Below the pieces are notes generated by a model, which was not told where the DNA came from, ran no database searches, and saw nothing but the letters and a program-made list of their open reading frames with translations. Of a DNA stretch of 64,000 bases, positions 44,296 to 56,059 are shown in pieces. Each line of letters starts with the position of its first letter. The first letter of the stretch is position 1. This DNA comes from Chrysaora quinquecirrha (taxonomy: Eukaryota; Cnidaria; Scyphozoa; Semaeostomeae; Pelagiidae). Location of the stretch: NCBI GenBank assembly GCA_014526335.1, contig JACTAT010000016.1, positions 6,193,346-6,257,345 of the forward strand, written 5' to 3'. Made by a program: the position numbers and the translations under genes.

Positions 44296-47217
44296 GTTTA
44301 AAGATGTGACGATGTGACGGTTTAAATGACGATCAGCCGGGAGGATTAACACCATCTGATACTTTCTACATTAATGGCAGCATAAATTGAAAGAAACGTG
44401 AAATACTACATTTTCTGAGTTTATGACGTTTTATGACGTCACATTCTACTTTTAGAATTGAACTTCTCTTTGTAGGTTATTCTTAGCGCCCTTTAGCTTT
44501 GTCTCAAATTTCATCTAGCTAGCCTTTCTCGTTTTTGAGATACCGTGGGGGGTTTCATCTAGCTAGCTTAAACCGTTTTTGAAATACCTTACCCCCCATC
44601 CCCCAGTACTTACAAGTCTAAAAAAGCCCAGTGTGAACAAGGCTAAGCAAAACTGATGTAATAACAATATGGGAGTGCAAGCAATACTAATAATAAAAAA
44701 TAGGATATATCAATATGAATTATGAGTACCAATAGTACCAATGCAAATATCAATAACTGATATATCGGTCATATTGCTGATACGCTCCGTACCCATACTT
44801 TTATGTTCTTACGGAAAGGAAGTACCAACAATACAAAAATGAGGTTCAACAGACATGTCTCAATCCTTCACCTGGACAATATTTCGCTGCTCCGAAGAAT
44901 GAATTCATGCAGCAAGTTACCTTACGCAGAAAAGGTATAAAAAAAGGTTGCAAAACTTGTTCTATACTTTTTCGTATAAGTATCATTCACTAAAATTAAA
45001 TAGGAAAGCAGACTTACCAGCACGTGTCATTGCTGTAAAAAAGAAAATAAAAAACAGAATTAGGTTGCTTCTTATGATCCTTGTCTTTAAACGTATTTAG
45101 ACAAATTTATTAGAAAACAATCCGTTACTTATAATAAGCAATGTAGCCGTACGAAAAGTAATTACAAGAATTGTGTATAAAAAAACTCAAAAGATTTACA
45201 TTAGAAACAATAAAGAAAACAACAGCCTTTCCAACAAGTGACTAGACCAGAATGCCCGGACCTTCAATACTGAATTCCGAATCTATAAATATGAATATGA
45301 CAATGAAGCAAATCAACAGGAAAATGCTTATAAATAACCCGAAGTGAATTTCTCAAAAAAAGTTAAAAGCGTTATAACTGGGAAGATATTGCCCAGTCTA
45401 ATCCGACAACGTGTGTATATCATATATACACCAAATATGCAAAGACTGCATCATGTTCGGCAAGGAATTTCGATTCTAAATGTATTCCTGGAGAAACTTC
45501 CATATTGTATGAAACCCACATAAGCTACAATTCTAGCCAGGAAGGCTGGGAATTTACTCGAAATTATCACTCTAAAGTTGCATATTCCGCTCCCCGGATT
45601 CATTGGTGGTGAAATTGATATTGTTAGTTGCAAGTCAGGGGAGGGAGTGATTCTTTGTAAGCCATTTACATTATGTTATATATTAGAATAGGATTTTCTT
45701 AAGGTAAAACTACAAACAACAAGGTGTTCCAGATATTTTTTGCAAGAAATGTAGTTGTACATGACAATGTCTATGAATTATTGGGGAATAAAGTTATTGT
45801 TGTTTGCTAAAGATTGGTCTTCAGAAAAGTTAATGGTCATGCTACTCCTAATGATTTAAGATGTTCAGTTGTTCTGCGAGGAAACAATAATAAAACTTAA
45901 ATTGAAGAGCTGACCTATGGAAATAGGTAAAGCCTTTTATTAAGAGAAAGTTAATGAAAATATCATGATTGTAAACAAAAAACTACTTTGTAAACTAAAT
46001 TGTATTACTTCAAATAGTACACATGTACCATTTTTCTTTGCATTCACACAGACAAAAAACAAAGACGGCGAAAATTCAAGGCTCTTTTGGCCATGAGACT
46101 TTTAAGGGGATAACGTTCGAAACACTTAACTTTTATTGGTTTAATCGGTTTATGCATTTCGAAACATAATTCATTTAAACCTGATTTAAACTTGCACCAC
46201 TTAAAAATTTAAACATCTCATACTATGCAAAAGACAACAAAAGTATTCAATTTTAGATCCCTGTAAATCATCGCCGATAACGTTCGAGCCAACAGTATTT
46301 CTTTCCTTGTCATGGTCACATAACTATTCTTGCACATTGCTTAATAAACTAGCCAAAATATCTCTGATAAATTGATCGAGTTGTTTATTCTAGAAAACTT
46401 AGCCGCGTGTTGTAATGTGCGGTCGCAGTTTTTGTCGCCTTTTTTACCGCATTGTTCAAAAACGGGAGCATTTTTCCAAATCAGCCACGGCGCAATACTA
46501 GCACTAGAGAAGACAACAACGCAGCAAATTCAGTCAAAGAAAAACGTACATAGCCGGATACACAAAAAGATGCGAAACAAGGCGGATGTGACAGTCTCGC
46601 TTTGCTCAATAGAAGAAACGTTTGATATGGTAATATGCAGAAAATCCTCCAAGGAGAACAATCAAAACATAAAATAAGTAATCAAATCTATCGAAAAGCT
46701 GGTTGTAAAAATTAGGATGCAAGAATGATAAAGTTTAGTAACTTATTGCTCAACATATTTGTAGATCAATCAAAGACAATGCTGAGAGGAGAAGATTCGT
46801 TTCTGTCAGGCAAAAGTGGCGCAGCGAGAAGAAGTTGCAGAGAAAAAAGTAAGTCAACGTTTGACGCAAGGTAAGATATCCTCACTAATGGCTGGTGGTG
46901 AAAAAGACAGTACTCTACATAAAATACATCAATTTAAGTTAACAGAAGTGCACAGCTAGCAAGAAAGGCTTGGAAACCTCAAACAAGAAGATCTGTAATC
47001 AAGACCACAGATCAAGTGTTAACAATGCAATAAAGACACACTAGAGTGGTACAAAAACTAGGCAAGAACAGCGCAATGCAAGAAACGACAATCAGCTATG
47101 CTATCTTATTTTGATGAACACATATTTCGCTATGCCAAGAAAGGCTTCATCAGAGTAAGTTTCAGTAAAATTTGATTTCGATTTTAAAAGAGCAGATATA
47201 TGTACAGTAGGTAGTGC
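44296..47217. other. intron-like or intergenic DNA, one micro-exon candidate
   Basis: Apart from the 15 nt micro-exon at 45018 no gene is supported. DNA at 45.05-45.3 kb is a diverged relative of the sequence flanking the 24 nt micro-exons (shared AACAGAATTAGGTTGCTTCT). A short duplicated stretch TTTCATCTAGCTAGC occurs twice near 44.5 kb. Confidence 0.45.
45018..45032 (-). CDS. micro-exon candidate, 15 nt
   Basis: Minus-strand acceptor TTCTTTTTTACAG and donor GTAAGTCTG bound CAATGACACGTGCTG. Intron-side DNA resembles that at 40.45 kb. The very short length makes this the least certain of the related set. Confidence 0.4.
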
Positions 47218-47485
47218 ATGGCATCTATCGGATGCTCGGGATGTCACAAATGGAATAATATCGAGATGAAGAATGAAGATGATATGATGATCATAATATT
47301 ATTTAGTGAATACTGTAGGCTAATAGACTGTAATACATCTAAACATCCAAGACTGGAAACTTTGCTGCATGCACTAGGAAAAAGTTGTGCATGTGATTTG
47401 ATGGAAAACCAAAAGGATTTCAAATTTCAGGGTATGTTTATAAAATCTACAGATTCTGCGCATTTAGCAAAGTATCCACTCTGGT

Positions 47486-50400
47486 CTATATATAACGCAA
47501 TGGATTAAACGTACTGCGTGAGACAACTTCAGGTGGTATTGGGAATTGCATAGAATATTTACTATTCTCGTATAATTTGTCAATCTTGTTTTTGAAAACG
47601 TTCAACGATTTTGACGTAATAATGTCATCAGGGAGACCATTCCAATAGTCTGTTACCCTCAAGCAGAAAAACTGTTTCCTGATGGTAGTATTGAATCTCT
47701 GCTTCTTTAACTTTTGACTGTTTCCTCTAGTACGTGATTCTTTTTCTAATGGTAATAGAGTATCACTGTTCACTGCATACATCTGGTTCTCGAATTTGAA
47801 GGTTTCAATGAGGTCACCTCTTAACATCCTGTACACTAAACTTGGAAGCTTAAGTGCCTTGAGTCTATCTGCATATTCCGTATCCTTCATGCCTGGCACT
47901 AACTTTGTTGCTCTCCTCTGAACTCCCTCTAACAACTGCATGTCTTTCTTATAATATGGTGACCATACACAGTTACAATACTCCAGATGTGGCCTAACTA
48001 TACTCTTGTACAAATGAATCAGCATATCCCCATCAAGATACTCAAATGATCTGCGAATCATTTCAAGTTCAATATTGGCTTTGTTTACTGCTGTCTCTAT
48101 TTGTTTGTTAAACTTTAACTGATTATCAATATGTACCCCAAGATCCTTTTCAGAACATGATTCTTCAACTTTTAATTGTTGATCATTCTCATTCATAAGG
48201 TACTGGTAGCAGGGATTTTGTTTATCAAAATGCATGACTTTGCATTTGCTGGCATTGAATCTTAACTGCCAAGTCCTGGACCATTCTTCTAAATTGCTAA
48301 ATCTATTTGCAGTTTCTCATTATCACCCTTTGCGTCAATCTTTGAAAAAATCTTTGTATCATCTGCACACATTGCCACCAGATTATGAACACAATCTGGA
48401 ATGTCATTGACATAGCAAACAAACAGGACTGGTCCAAGAACACTACCTTGTGGAACCCCACTTAGTACAGGCGCCCATGAAGAGACAGACCCATTTACAA
48501 CAACTCTTTGCCTCCTGTTGGCCAAGAAATCAGCAATCCAGTTAAGGATATCACCCTTTATACCATATGACTCGAGATTACCAAGTAGCCTTGCATGTGG
48601 CACACTGTCAAACGCCTTGGCAAAATCCAAATAGATAACATCTAATGCATATCCATCATCCAGAATACTTGTCCAGTAGTCTAAGACCTCTAACAACTGT
48701 GTTGCACATGACCTTTTCTTTATAAATCCATGCTGACAACCATGAAGTATTTCCTTCATATGATCCAGCACAGCTTCCCTCACAAAAGATGCAAGGATTT
48801 TACATACAACTGACGTCAGTGACACTGGCCTGTAATTACCAGTTTCAGACTTTTTACCTTTTTTATGTATAGTAGTTATCTGTGCATCTTTCCATCCAAT
48901 TGGGAGTTTATTTTCATGCAATGATTTATTAAATAATAGTGTAAGAGGTGTAGCCAATTCTTCACTCAAATCTTTCAGCACACGTGGGTACATCCTATCC
49001 GGACCAGGTGATTTTGATAGCTTTAATTTCTGTAATTTTGGTTTTGACTGCCTCTTCTTTAACAACCATTGAATCAATTATAGTGGCAGTTGCATAGGAA
49101 TTAATTGATGGTACATTTTCTGTGTTTTCTTGTGTAAAGATGCTTGATAAGAAATTGTTAAATTCTTCAGCTTTTTCTTTATCAGACTGCGCAATTTTGC
49201 CATCAGTCTTACTTAAATTTCCAATTCCTGGCTTCGTTTTCATTTTCGAGTTTAAGTATCTGTAAAATGATGTTGGATTAGCTTTAGATTCTTTTGTGAT
49301 TGCCTTCTCAAAGCAAATTTTTGCCTTTCTAACTTCCCACTTTGCTTGGTTCCTTGCTTTGGCATACTCATCATAGTCTTTTCCTTCCTTTGTTTGTAGA
49401 TACCTTGCGAAAGCAAATTTCTTTTTCTTCAGCTTATTAATAACTGACTCACTTAGCCATAGAGGCTTATGCTTGACATTTGTAATGCACGAAGTCTTTC
49501 TTGGAATATACTTCTTCACGACATCATCAAGCCTTGATCTGATAAAAACCCAAGCATCTTCTGTTGTTCAGCTTCCCAGTCCACACCTTGCAACTCCCTC
49601 TTTATGGAATCATAGTCACCCTTATCAAGCTTTAACTTTTCTGCTGATGAGTATTGACCTGGCTGGTAACATTTGAACAAAAATTGAAGACAGCCGTGGT
49701 GACTTTTTCGTACTGGAGGAAGGTAAGTAACATAACCAATCATATTTTCTTCATTTGTCATAATCAAGTCCAAGGTGTTTGCTCTTTGTTGAGCTCTATG
49801 ATGTGTGGGCTCTGTAACATTCTGGGTCAAAAAACAATCTCTAACACACTCCATAAAAACTGATGCAGAGTGATTTATATCTGATGGTGTTGTATGGTGC
49901 TTCCAATCAATTTTGGGGTGATTAAAATCCCCCATAACAAGCATATGGCTGTGTTTTAATTCAACAGCATGTTTCATGGTTCTCATTAGCTTCAGATTAT
50001 TTTCCTCTGAGCTATTTGGTGATCTGTAGACACATCCTACTAAAAGTTTGTCATTTTCTCTAAGTTTTATCTCAATCCACACAGATTCTTCTGCTTCAAA
50101 ATCACTGATATCAATTTCAACAAAACCAATTGAATTTCTAACATATATACAAACCCCTCTTCTGCAATTTTTATCTAAGTTTGAAACAAGGTTGTATCCC
50201 TGTAAATTCAACTCAGACAACTGTATTGGTGCCATAACTCGTTTTGGTAAGACTTCACAGACAGCGATAATCTCAAGATTTTGACTATCAACAACAACGG
50301 CTTATGATAATTTGCGGAATTTTTGAAAATTTCGCAAATTACTAATTAGTAATTTGCGAAATATTTCGCAAATTAGTAATTTGCGAAATATTTTGTTGAA

Positions 50401-50732
50401 ATCTTCTAATATAAGGACTATTTGCTTGATGAATCACGAAAATGGCTTCATGACACAGTATCTGAGGCTGTTTACTCCTCGTTTTTTCATTAAATGTACA
50501 TTTCTTTAAGAATTTGGGATATTTATTTATTTTGCGAAAATTTTGCGAAAATTTTGCGAACATTTCGCAAAAATTTTGCGAAATTTTCAAAAATTCCGCA
50601 AATTATCATAAGCCACAACAACAGCAAGTTCATCCCTCTTATTTACAAGAGAATCGGCATTAACATATAAACAATGTAACCCAAACTTTGTACACTTCTT
50701 AGTGTTCTTATCACAAACAACTTTGTTTCCAT
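47486..50732 (-). pseudogene. LINE ORF2: endonuclease and reverse transcriptase, frameshifted
   Basis: Endonuclease (about 50235-49516) has GCVYRSPN, VMGDFNHP and HRAQQRANTLDLIMT. A basic linker follows (49519-48995). Reverse transcriptase (49077-48289) has GNYRPVSLTSV, the first catalytic Asp in YLDFAKAFDSVPH, GVPQGSVLGP and CADDTKIF, where YADD or FADD is usual. After a one-base shift near 48290 the C-terminal region continues with NLEEWSRTWQLRFN and ends with LPDDIITSKSLNVFKNKIDK. This layout is that of CR1/jockey-type LINEs. The N-terminus of ORF2 extends across the MITE at 50299-50614. Confidence 0.85.
50299..50614. mobile_element. 316 bp MITE with 8 bp target duplication, inside the LINE
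   Basis: About 40 bp terminal inverted repeats starting GGCTTATGATAATTTGCGG. Flanked by ACAACAAC at 50291-50298 and 50615-50622. Interior rich in TTTGCGAAAT/ATTTCGCAAA palindromic motifs. An 8 bp duplication fits hAT-like elements. Excision with one target copy restores the LINE ORF2 frame. Confidence 0.85.
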
Positions 50733-51218
50733 CTAGACAGTCCCTTCTGGAGGAGCATGCCTTGCCCCCCGGGCTCTCCTTGTTGCTTTGACTGTTTCCT
50801 TTTGATACTTTTTTCTTGTCTCCTTCTGGTTCAGCAACTCTTTTAACTCCTCCCTTTGTGTTGGAGTCAGATCCTTTGTAACAAATACTTTCGTTAGTTC
50901 CTTTTTGCTGCTCTGTGACAAGTTTTTTGACTTACCAACCAATTTCTGTTTTGATTCTACACTGTTGAGCTCAACTTTCAGAGGCCTCGGTTTGGTTGCA
51001 TCTGTCGGTCGAGATCCAATCCTGACTGATTTCACAGCTCTGGTAGTTTTGTCAACCCCTAATTCCTTACAAATTTCTTGCACTGATTTTGAATCATGCT
51101 CCTTTCTTGTATTTACATCATCAGATGAGCTTTCCTTGACATTAAACATCATTACATTCTTTTTCCTTTTTTCCCTTTCATTGATTTCCTTGGTAACATC
51201 CATCATGAGTGGCTTCAT
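50733..51218 (-). pseudogene. LINE ORF1-like protein
   Basis: 161 codons from an ATG, highly charged. The sequence contains KKNVMMFNVKES, then RIGSR, RPLKVELNS, and KVFVTKDLTPTQREELKEL. This layout of a short RNA-binding fold with a helical tail is typical for the first protein of CR1-like LINEs. The stop TAG is followed at once by ATGG, and the ORF2 frame overlaps in another phase. Confidence 0.65.
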
Positions 51219-51359
51219 GGCATCTTTTACTGCAGATTATATGATAATATGAAACAATATAAATCGCAGAAATAAAATGAGAACAGGAAAATTAACAATA
51301 ATAAAAATGATATAATGATTATAATTATAAGAATAATGAGAATGGTAACGACAATAGTG

Positions 51360-51453
51360 ATAATTTATAATCAAAATATATAATAAATTTGCTTATTATA
51401 TATTTCAAAATATATAATAAGCAAATTTATTATATATTTTGATTATAAATTAT
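51360..51453. repeat. near-perfect AT-rich palindrome, 46 bp arms
   Basis: Arms 51360-51405 and 51408-51453 pair without mismatch around a 2 nt centre (CA). Almost entirely A and T apart from TTTGC/GCAAA and a TC/GA pair. It could extrude as a cruciform. It lies just 5' of the LINE. Confidence 0.85.
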
Positions 51454-51851
51454 AAATGAAAATAATAACATATTATTATAAATGAAAATAATAACAAATT
51501 CAAAATATATCTCTCTCCCCCCCCCCCCTATGGCTCCATAATGGAGTTTCGGAACCAACATGTTGATCTAAAGAATTTGGGTTAAACACAAAATGCCGAA
51601 TAAAAACAAAAAGAAAAGGCGAAAAAATTCAGAACGCCCCTGCTTATTTATTTAAAAAAGCTACGCAGAAAGCTTATACCGAGGGGCAATTATTCACTCC
51701 TTCAAAATCTCGTACACCTTTACTGGAAGTCCTATTGTTTTCTTGGAAATCCCTTGAAATTCCTTTTGTTTTAATGAAAATCTCGTACGCCTTTTTGCAA
51801 AGTGAAATGTTTATTTTCACCAATCATAGAGCCCATAACCCCATTTCTGTA

Positions 51852-53361
51852 CACAGTAAAACAAATCGTCCCTAAAATTTATGGACAATGGGGTTTTTTT
51901 GACACTGAACTACGACCATTTTTTTAACCATAAATCAACCCTAAACTTACCATAAATTGACCATAAATTGACCATAATTCGTCCATAAATTTTCAAGTAA
52001 AATCTTTTGGAGAACCCATTGTTATTGTATCCTGACTGTCCCTAAATTGTCCCTAAACCATCCATAAAAATTATCGAAATTACAAAAACGTTACCCCCTG
52101 TTTTCTATTGTTCCAGATACACCAATAGAGATTCGAGCAATTTTCACTACTAATAATTTTTTTTTAAATTATGAAAACAACACAATAAGTTATTACAATA
52201 CATTAACACTGTTGTGCTGAAGCTAATAAAATAATCTAGGTCTAAACCATAAGATTGCTTCGAAAAAGTCAACTTACGTACATAACTTGAATCAAGCCAT
52301 GAACCACAAAAACATAGAAGGGTCAATGAGTAGATTATTTAACTATTCTAATGCCTTGCATTTCCTTGAGCTTCATCAATAGCCAACAGTTTTTTCTCTT
52401 TGCCTTCTATAACTTTTATACGGCATTCATCCGTTATTTCTTCAATATCTCACAATGACTCAGCCGTTGAAGCGCCACATTTTCCTTGGTGCAGAAGCTT
52501 GTCTTCCATTTTGACATCAAGATCTGAAAATGAGATGATATGCATCAACACCTTTCGACAGCTACAGTGCATTATATCAAAAGACAGTTATCATTTACTT
52601 TAGGCATTGGGCTTGAAGCATTTTCGTAATTTCTGTGAAGATGTCTTAGATTGCTTTTTCAACTATTTCGACGTACGGGATACCAAAGATCCCTTTGCAT
52701 ACCCGGCGATAACTCAGTTTACTTCCTCCAACCCCCCGTGGTAGCTATAAGGTCTAAATGCAAACAACAGTATAAAAATGACATTTTCATTTAGTTTTTA
52801 ACAATACGATGGTAAACAAAAACTTCGTAAATGAAATTGTGCAGCTAGATTGGCCTATGTAGACCTTGAGCAAAAATCTACTATCCTTCGATTGCGTGGC
52901 AAACCGTTTGCAAAATCGAATTCAGACTAATAAACATTCTTACCTGTTTCGTATAACAGTCTTCAGCAGTAAACAGAACTTTCTCCAAAAGATCTTTCTC
53001 TTGCTTCTTCGAAGATTGATTTCCGGATGTATCTCTATCCTTGCAGCCCTCCAGAAATACAGAGCCAGGAAAAAGTTACGGTCACACGGTCACTGACCGG
53101 AGGAAGGTCAATTAGAACAAAGGAAAATCTTTTGCCACACCCGAAACACGCCTAATTTTCATTGTTAAGTGAGGAAGGTTTTGAACTAGGGGTTTATTTG
53201 TCTGGAGGAAGGTTGAACACTTTTCTGGTCTCTGAACTGACCCTAAATCAGTAAGAACACAGCTTGTCCCTAAATTTTAAGGACAGTTTAGGGAAAGAAT
53301 AGGGTCAATTTATGGTCAATTTGGGGACAAAGTTGGTTTAGGGTCGATTTGTTTTACTGTG
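51852..53361. mobile_element. 1,510 bp TA-flanked non-autonomous DNA transposon
   Basis: Ends CACAGTAAAACAAATCG in inverted orientation, each next to TA (51850-51851 and 53362-53363), as in Tc1/mariner insertions. Inner ends carry several GACCATAAAT/GTCCCTAAAT sub-repeats. No transposase. Two exon-like stretches lie inside on the minus strand: one from about 53087 to 52944 ending at GTAAGAATG, and one starting after TCATTTTCAG at about 52526, which contains an in-frame TGA. Confidence 0.75.
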
Positions 53362-53585
53362 TACTTTCTTTCTCTACAATCATGTTAGGATTCTGGATTT
53401 GTCAATACCAACCAATCATACTGCTTGTCCATACCTGTCTCATGCTCTTAACATTTGATGTTCGACACACAGAGCCCTAATAAATCACCAAATTCTAATT
53501 TATTGCAGGACAAAAAGACTGTTCCCAAAATAAGTTTCTTACTGGAAACAATATCAAAAGGTACCTTTTATTTTGACAGCTTTGT

Positions 53586-53885
53586 ATGGACAACTTTTAT
53601 AAATCTGGGTGTAAAGATCGTTGCACATTGGGGAGTGACAAAATCTTTATTAACCGTCGTAATGTTGTCACAGATGTCAAGAGAAGATATGCTGCCTGCA
53701 AAAAATTTCTAGACTTGGAGCTGGAATCAAGAGTTGTGGCTGCCACATTGACCATTTTGAATATTGAAACATTAGATGAAGTGCCTGAAGAATCTGTACT
53801 TCCTAGTTCTTTGAAGAATGCTAGCAAGCCTGAGTGCACATGTCTTGTTTTCCTCACAGTTGCTGTAGTGGTTTCTCTGATTTAA
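53586..53885 (+). CDS. 99-codon open frame after a splice acceptor, function unknown
   Basis: TTTATTTTGACAG precedes CTTTGTATGG, so this may be an internal exon. The product has FYKSGCKDRC, INRRNVVTDVKRRYAACKKF and a helical region with LESRVVAATLTILNI. It looks protein-like. I cannot name a family. Its 3' end overlaps the antisense end of the RecQ-like gene. Confidence 0.4.
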   Translation: MDNFYKSGCKDRCTLGSDKIFINRRNVVTDVKRRYAACKKFLDLELESRVVAATLTILNIETLDEVPEESVLPSSLKNASKPECTCLVFLTVAVVVSLI

Positions 53886-56000
53886 GTTTCAAGGTTGTCC
53901 AGTCAGTGCATGATGGAGAGCAAGTGCATAACTTTGAACAGTTATCACAGCACTTACAGCCTTTAAATTTATGTACTTCATGATACTCAAAATTCTTTAT
54001 AAGGCATTTTCTCCTGCAGTTTGATTCTTTAATATAAGATATCAGTGGATAATCAGCTCCTCTTAGCACAGGAGGCCCAATCGCATAAATATCATTAGTG
54101 ATATAACCTTACTTGTGTTGTTTTCTGCCTAAAATGTCCTATTTTCGATACAGATATTTGGTTGTTGCTGTTGTTCAAAAAACGCCACATTGTGATAGCT
54201 TTATGCGTATATAATAAATAATAACAAGGAGTGAAGCTTTTCTGAATAGCCTTGATATAACATTGTTTCATTTTGCCTGAATTTCGGTGAATTTTGCGTT
54301 AAACGCCAACTTTTTTACATCAAAATGTTCCCCACCACCTAAACTGTCTACAGAGTACACTTGTTTTCACTTTCCTCAACTAAATCATTTAAAACAGGCA
54401 CGAAAATATGTTTGTTTATCTGGCGGTTTGAAATCTGCCGAGGCTCGTTTAACGCAAAATTCACCGAAATTCAGGCAAAACGAAACAATGTTGTATCAAG
54501 GCTATTCAGAAAAGCTTCACTCCTTGTTATTATTTATTATATACGTATAAAGCTATCACAATGTGGCGTTTTCTGAACAACAGCAACAACCAAATATCTA
54601 TATCGAAAATAGGACATTTTAGACAGAAAACAACACAAGTTAGGTTTTTTCACTCATGATATTTATGCGATTGGGCCTCCTGTGCTCTTAGTAACATTGC
54701 ATTATATAGAATCCTGCTGATGCTGGCATTACCATCACGTCCAATCCGTCCACTTTCTTGAACATATGATTCTAAAAACTTTGAATAGACTCGTACACAT
54801 TGCTGCAATTTATGCCCATGCCAAAAGCAATTGTACATATTACAACTCTGACACAGCTGGTAGGGTGAGATAGCTGTTCAACAATGTGCTTTTTTACACC
54901 ATCAGGTGTTCCACCATGAGACATGTCCACAAGCCTCTGCCTTGGATTTGGCTTGGAAATCTGGTATAATCCTTCTTTCAGTTTTGAGCAAAATGAATCA
55001 TAAATTGTGGCACAATGTTTTCGGGTTTGTGTGTATATAAGTCTCCGTGCACACAATTCCTTCGTTTCTTTTAATTCATTAACAATTGACTGGAATATGT
55101 CAAAATTTTTCCTTGTTATTTTCTATGTACTGAGAACAATATTATATATTTTTTCTATCAGGGTTTTTTCAATAAAAATGTTTTTTTTTTTCAATAAAAA
55201 GCATCCCAAGTACTTTTTGCTTAGTTTGTTTTCTGGCTGTTGCTGTAAACAAAGCAAACCTTGCTTCTGCACTCAGAAGGCACCTGAATTCATGAGGCTC
55301 ACCATTCCGGAAGGGTTTCATGCCATCCACATCAAATCCCCTGTAAAAAATGAATGAAACGCCAAATGAATGGTCAACCCTTCAGTTGGAGAGTAGAAAA
55401 GTATAGGTAGTGATCGTGATGAAAAAGAGGGGTAAAAATGAAAGCCTACACTTACCACTTTGCAATAATGCGTGCTTCATCATAAACAACTCCAATACAA
55501 TGATAACGAAATTCTTCAGAACTCATAATTTTTCTCAACGAATTTCTGCCCAGCATACACTCTGGTGTAGCATATACAAGTGAATAATGACCCTCTCTGA
55601 CATTGCAAAAAATATCAGTCTCATCTTGGTGTTCATTTTTATTGTTGCCAGGATTTGAAGTGTTGTCACCATACAGAGCAATACATGATATGCCAGCTTC
55701 CTTCAGACGAAGGCATTGATCTTCAATCAACGATTTAACGGTGAAATCATTATTAAAGTTGAAAACCCAATAGTCTGTTCATGAACGATGTCCAAAACCC
55801 ATGGAAGAGATTGAAACACAAGTGATTTTCCATAACCAGTTGGCGCATTGAAAAATATATTTTTGCCGTTACAAAACGCTTTTATCAATTCTCTTTGATC
55901 TTGGTACAAAGAATCAATATTGAATGCAAATTTTATATTCATGTCGCATAATTTATCTAACATTCTGTGGAAGCCATCGGACAAGAATTTTGAGAATAAT
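53854..56000 (-). pseudogene. RecQ-like DNA helicase, broken
   Basis: RecQ motifs appear in order on the minus strand: QDQRELI and APTGYGKS (Walker A), DQCLRLKEAGI, VYDEARIIAKW (motif II, DEAR where DEAH is usual), FTATARKQT (motif III), RLIYTQTRKHC (motif IV), TIAFGMGINCSN (motif V), ESYVQESGRIGRDG (motif VI), then a zinc-binding tail NCRRKC...CKCCDNC. An intron at 55455-55341 (GTAAGT...TTACAG) joins in phase. Damage: one-base shift near 55730, a problem in an A-run near 55190, an in-frame TAG near 55129, another shift near 54775, and a 618 bp fold-back element at 54067-54684. No ATG start was found, as the frame opens with GTG. It is a helicase lineage member of unknown role; a link to mobile elements is inference. 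Confidence 0.85.
54067..54684. mobile_element. 618 bp fold-back element with 239 bp arms
   Basis: Arms 54067-54305 and 54446-54684 are inverted repeats of equal length with a few mismatches, around a 140 bp centre. Ends CACAGGAGGCCC. Flanked by CTCTTAG at 54060-54066 and 54685-54691 (7 bp). Removing the element with one flank copy rejoins the helicase frame through LLRGADYPLI. Confidence 0.88.
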
Positions 56001-56059
56001 GCACAGTTCACACACTAATCGGTGGGTGGACTGGAACACAGGCTAATGAAATATTGTTC

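Larger units (their letters stand above)
47486..51236 (-). mobile_element. CR1-like LINE, decayed, carrying a MITE
   Basis: An RNA-type element on the minus strand. ORF1-like frame at 51218-50733, then ORF2 with apurinic-type endonuclease, reverse transcriptase and a C-terminal domain down to 47486. At least three frameshifts separate the ORF2 pieces. Similarity upstream stops at an in-frame TAA near 51236, so the 5' end is probably truncated. A 3' tail and target duplications were not found. Confidence 0.85.

Noticed and set aside
46372..46677. 101-codon plus-strand open frame
   Set aside because: No motif, no splice signals, composition like the surrounding DNA.
47218..47508. 96-codon plus-strand open frame at the LINE 3' edge
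   Set aside because: No recognisable domain. It overlaps the antisense LINE end and may be chance.
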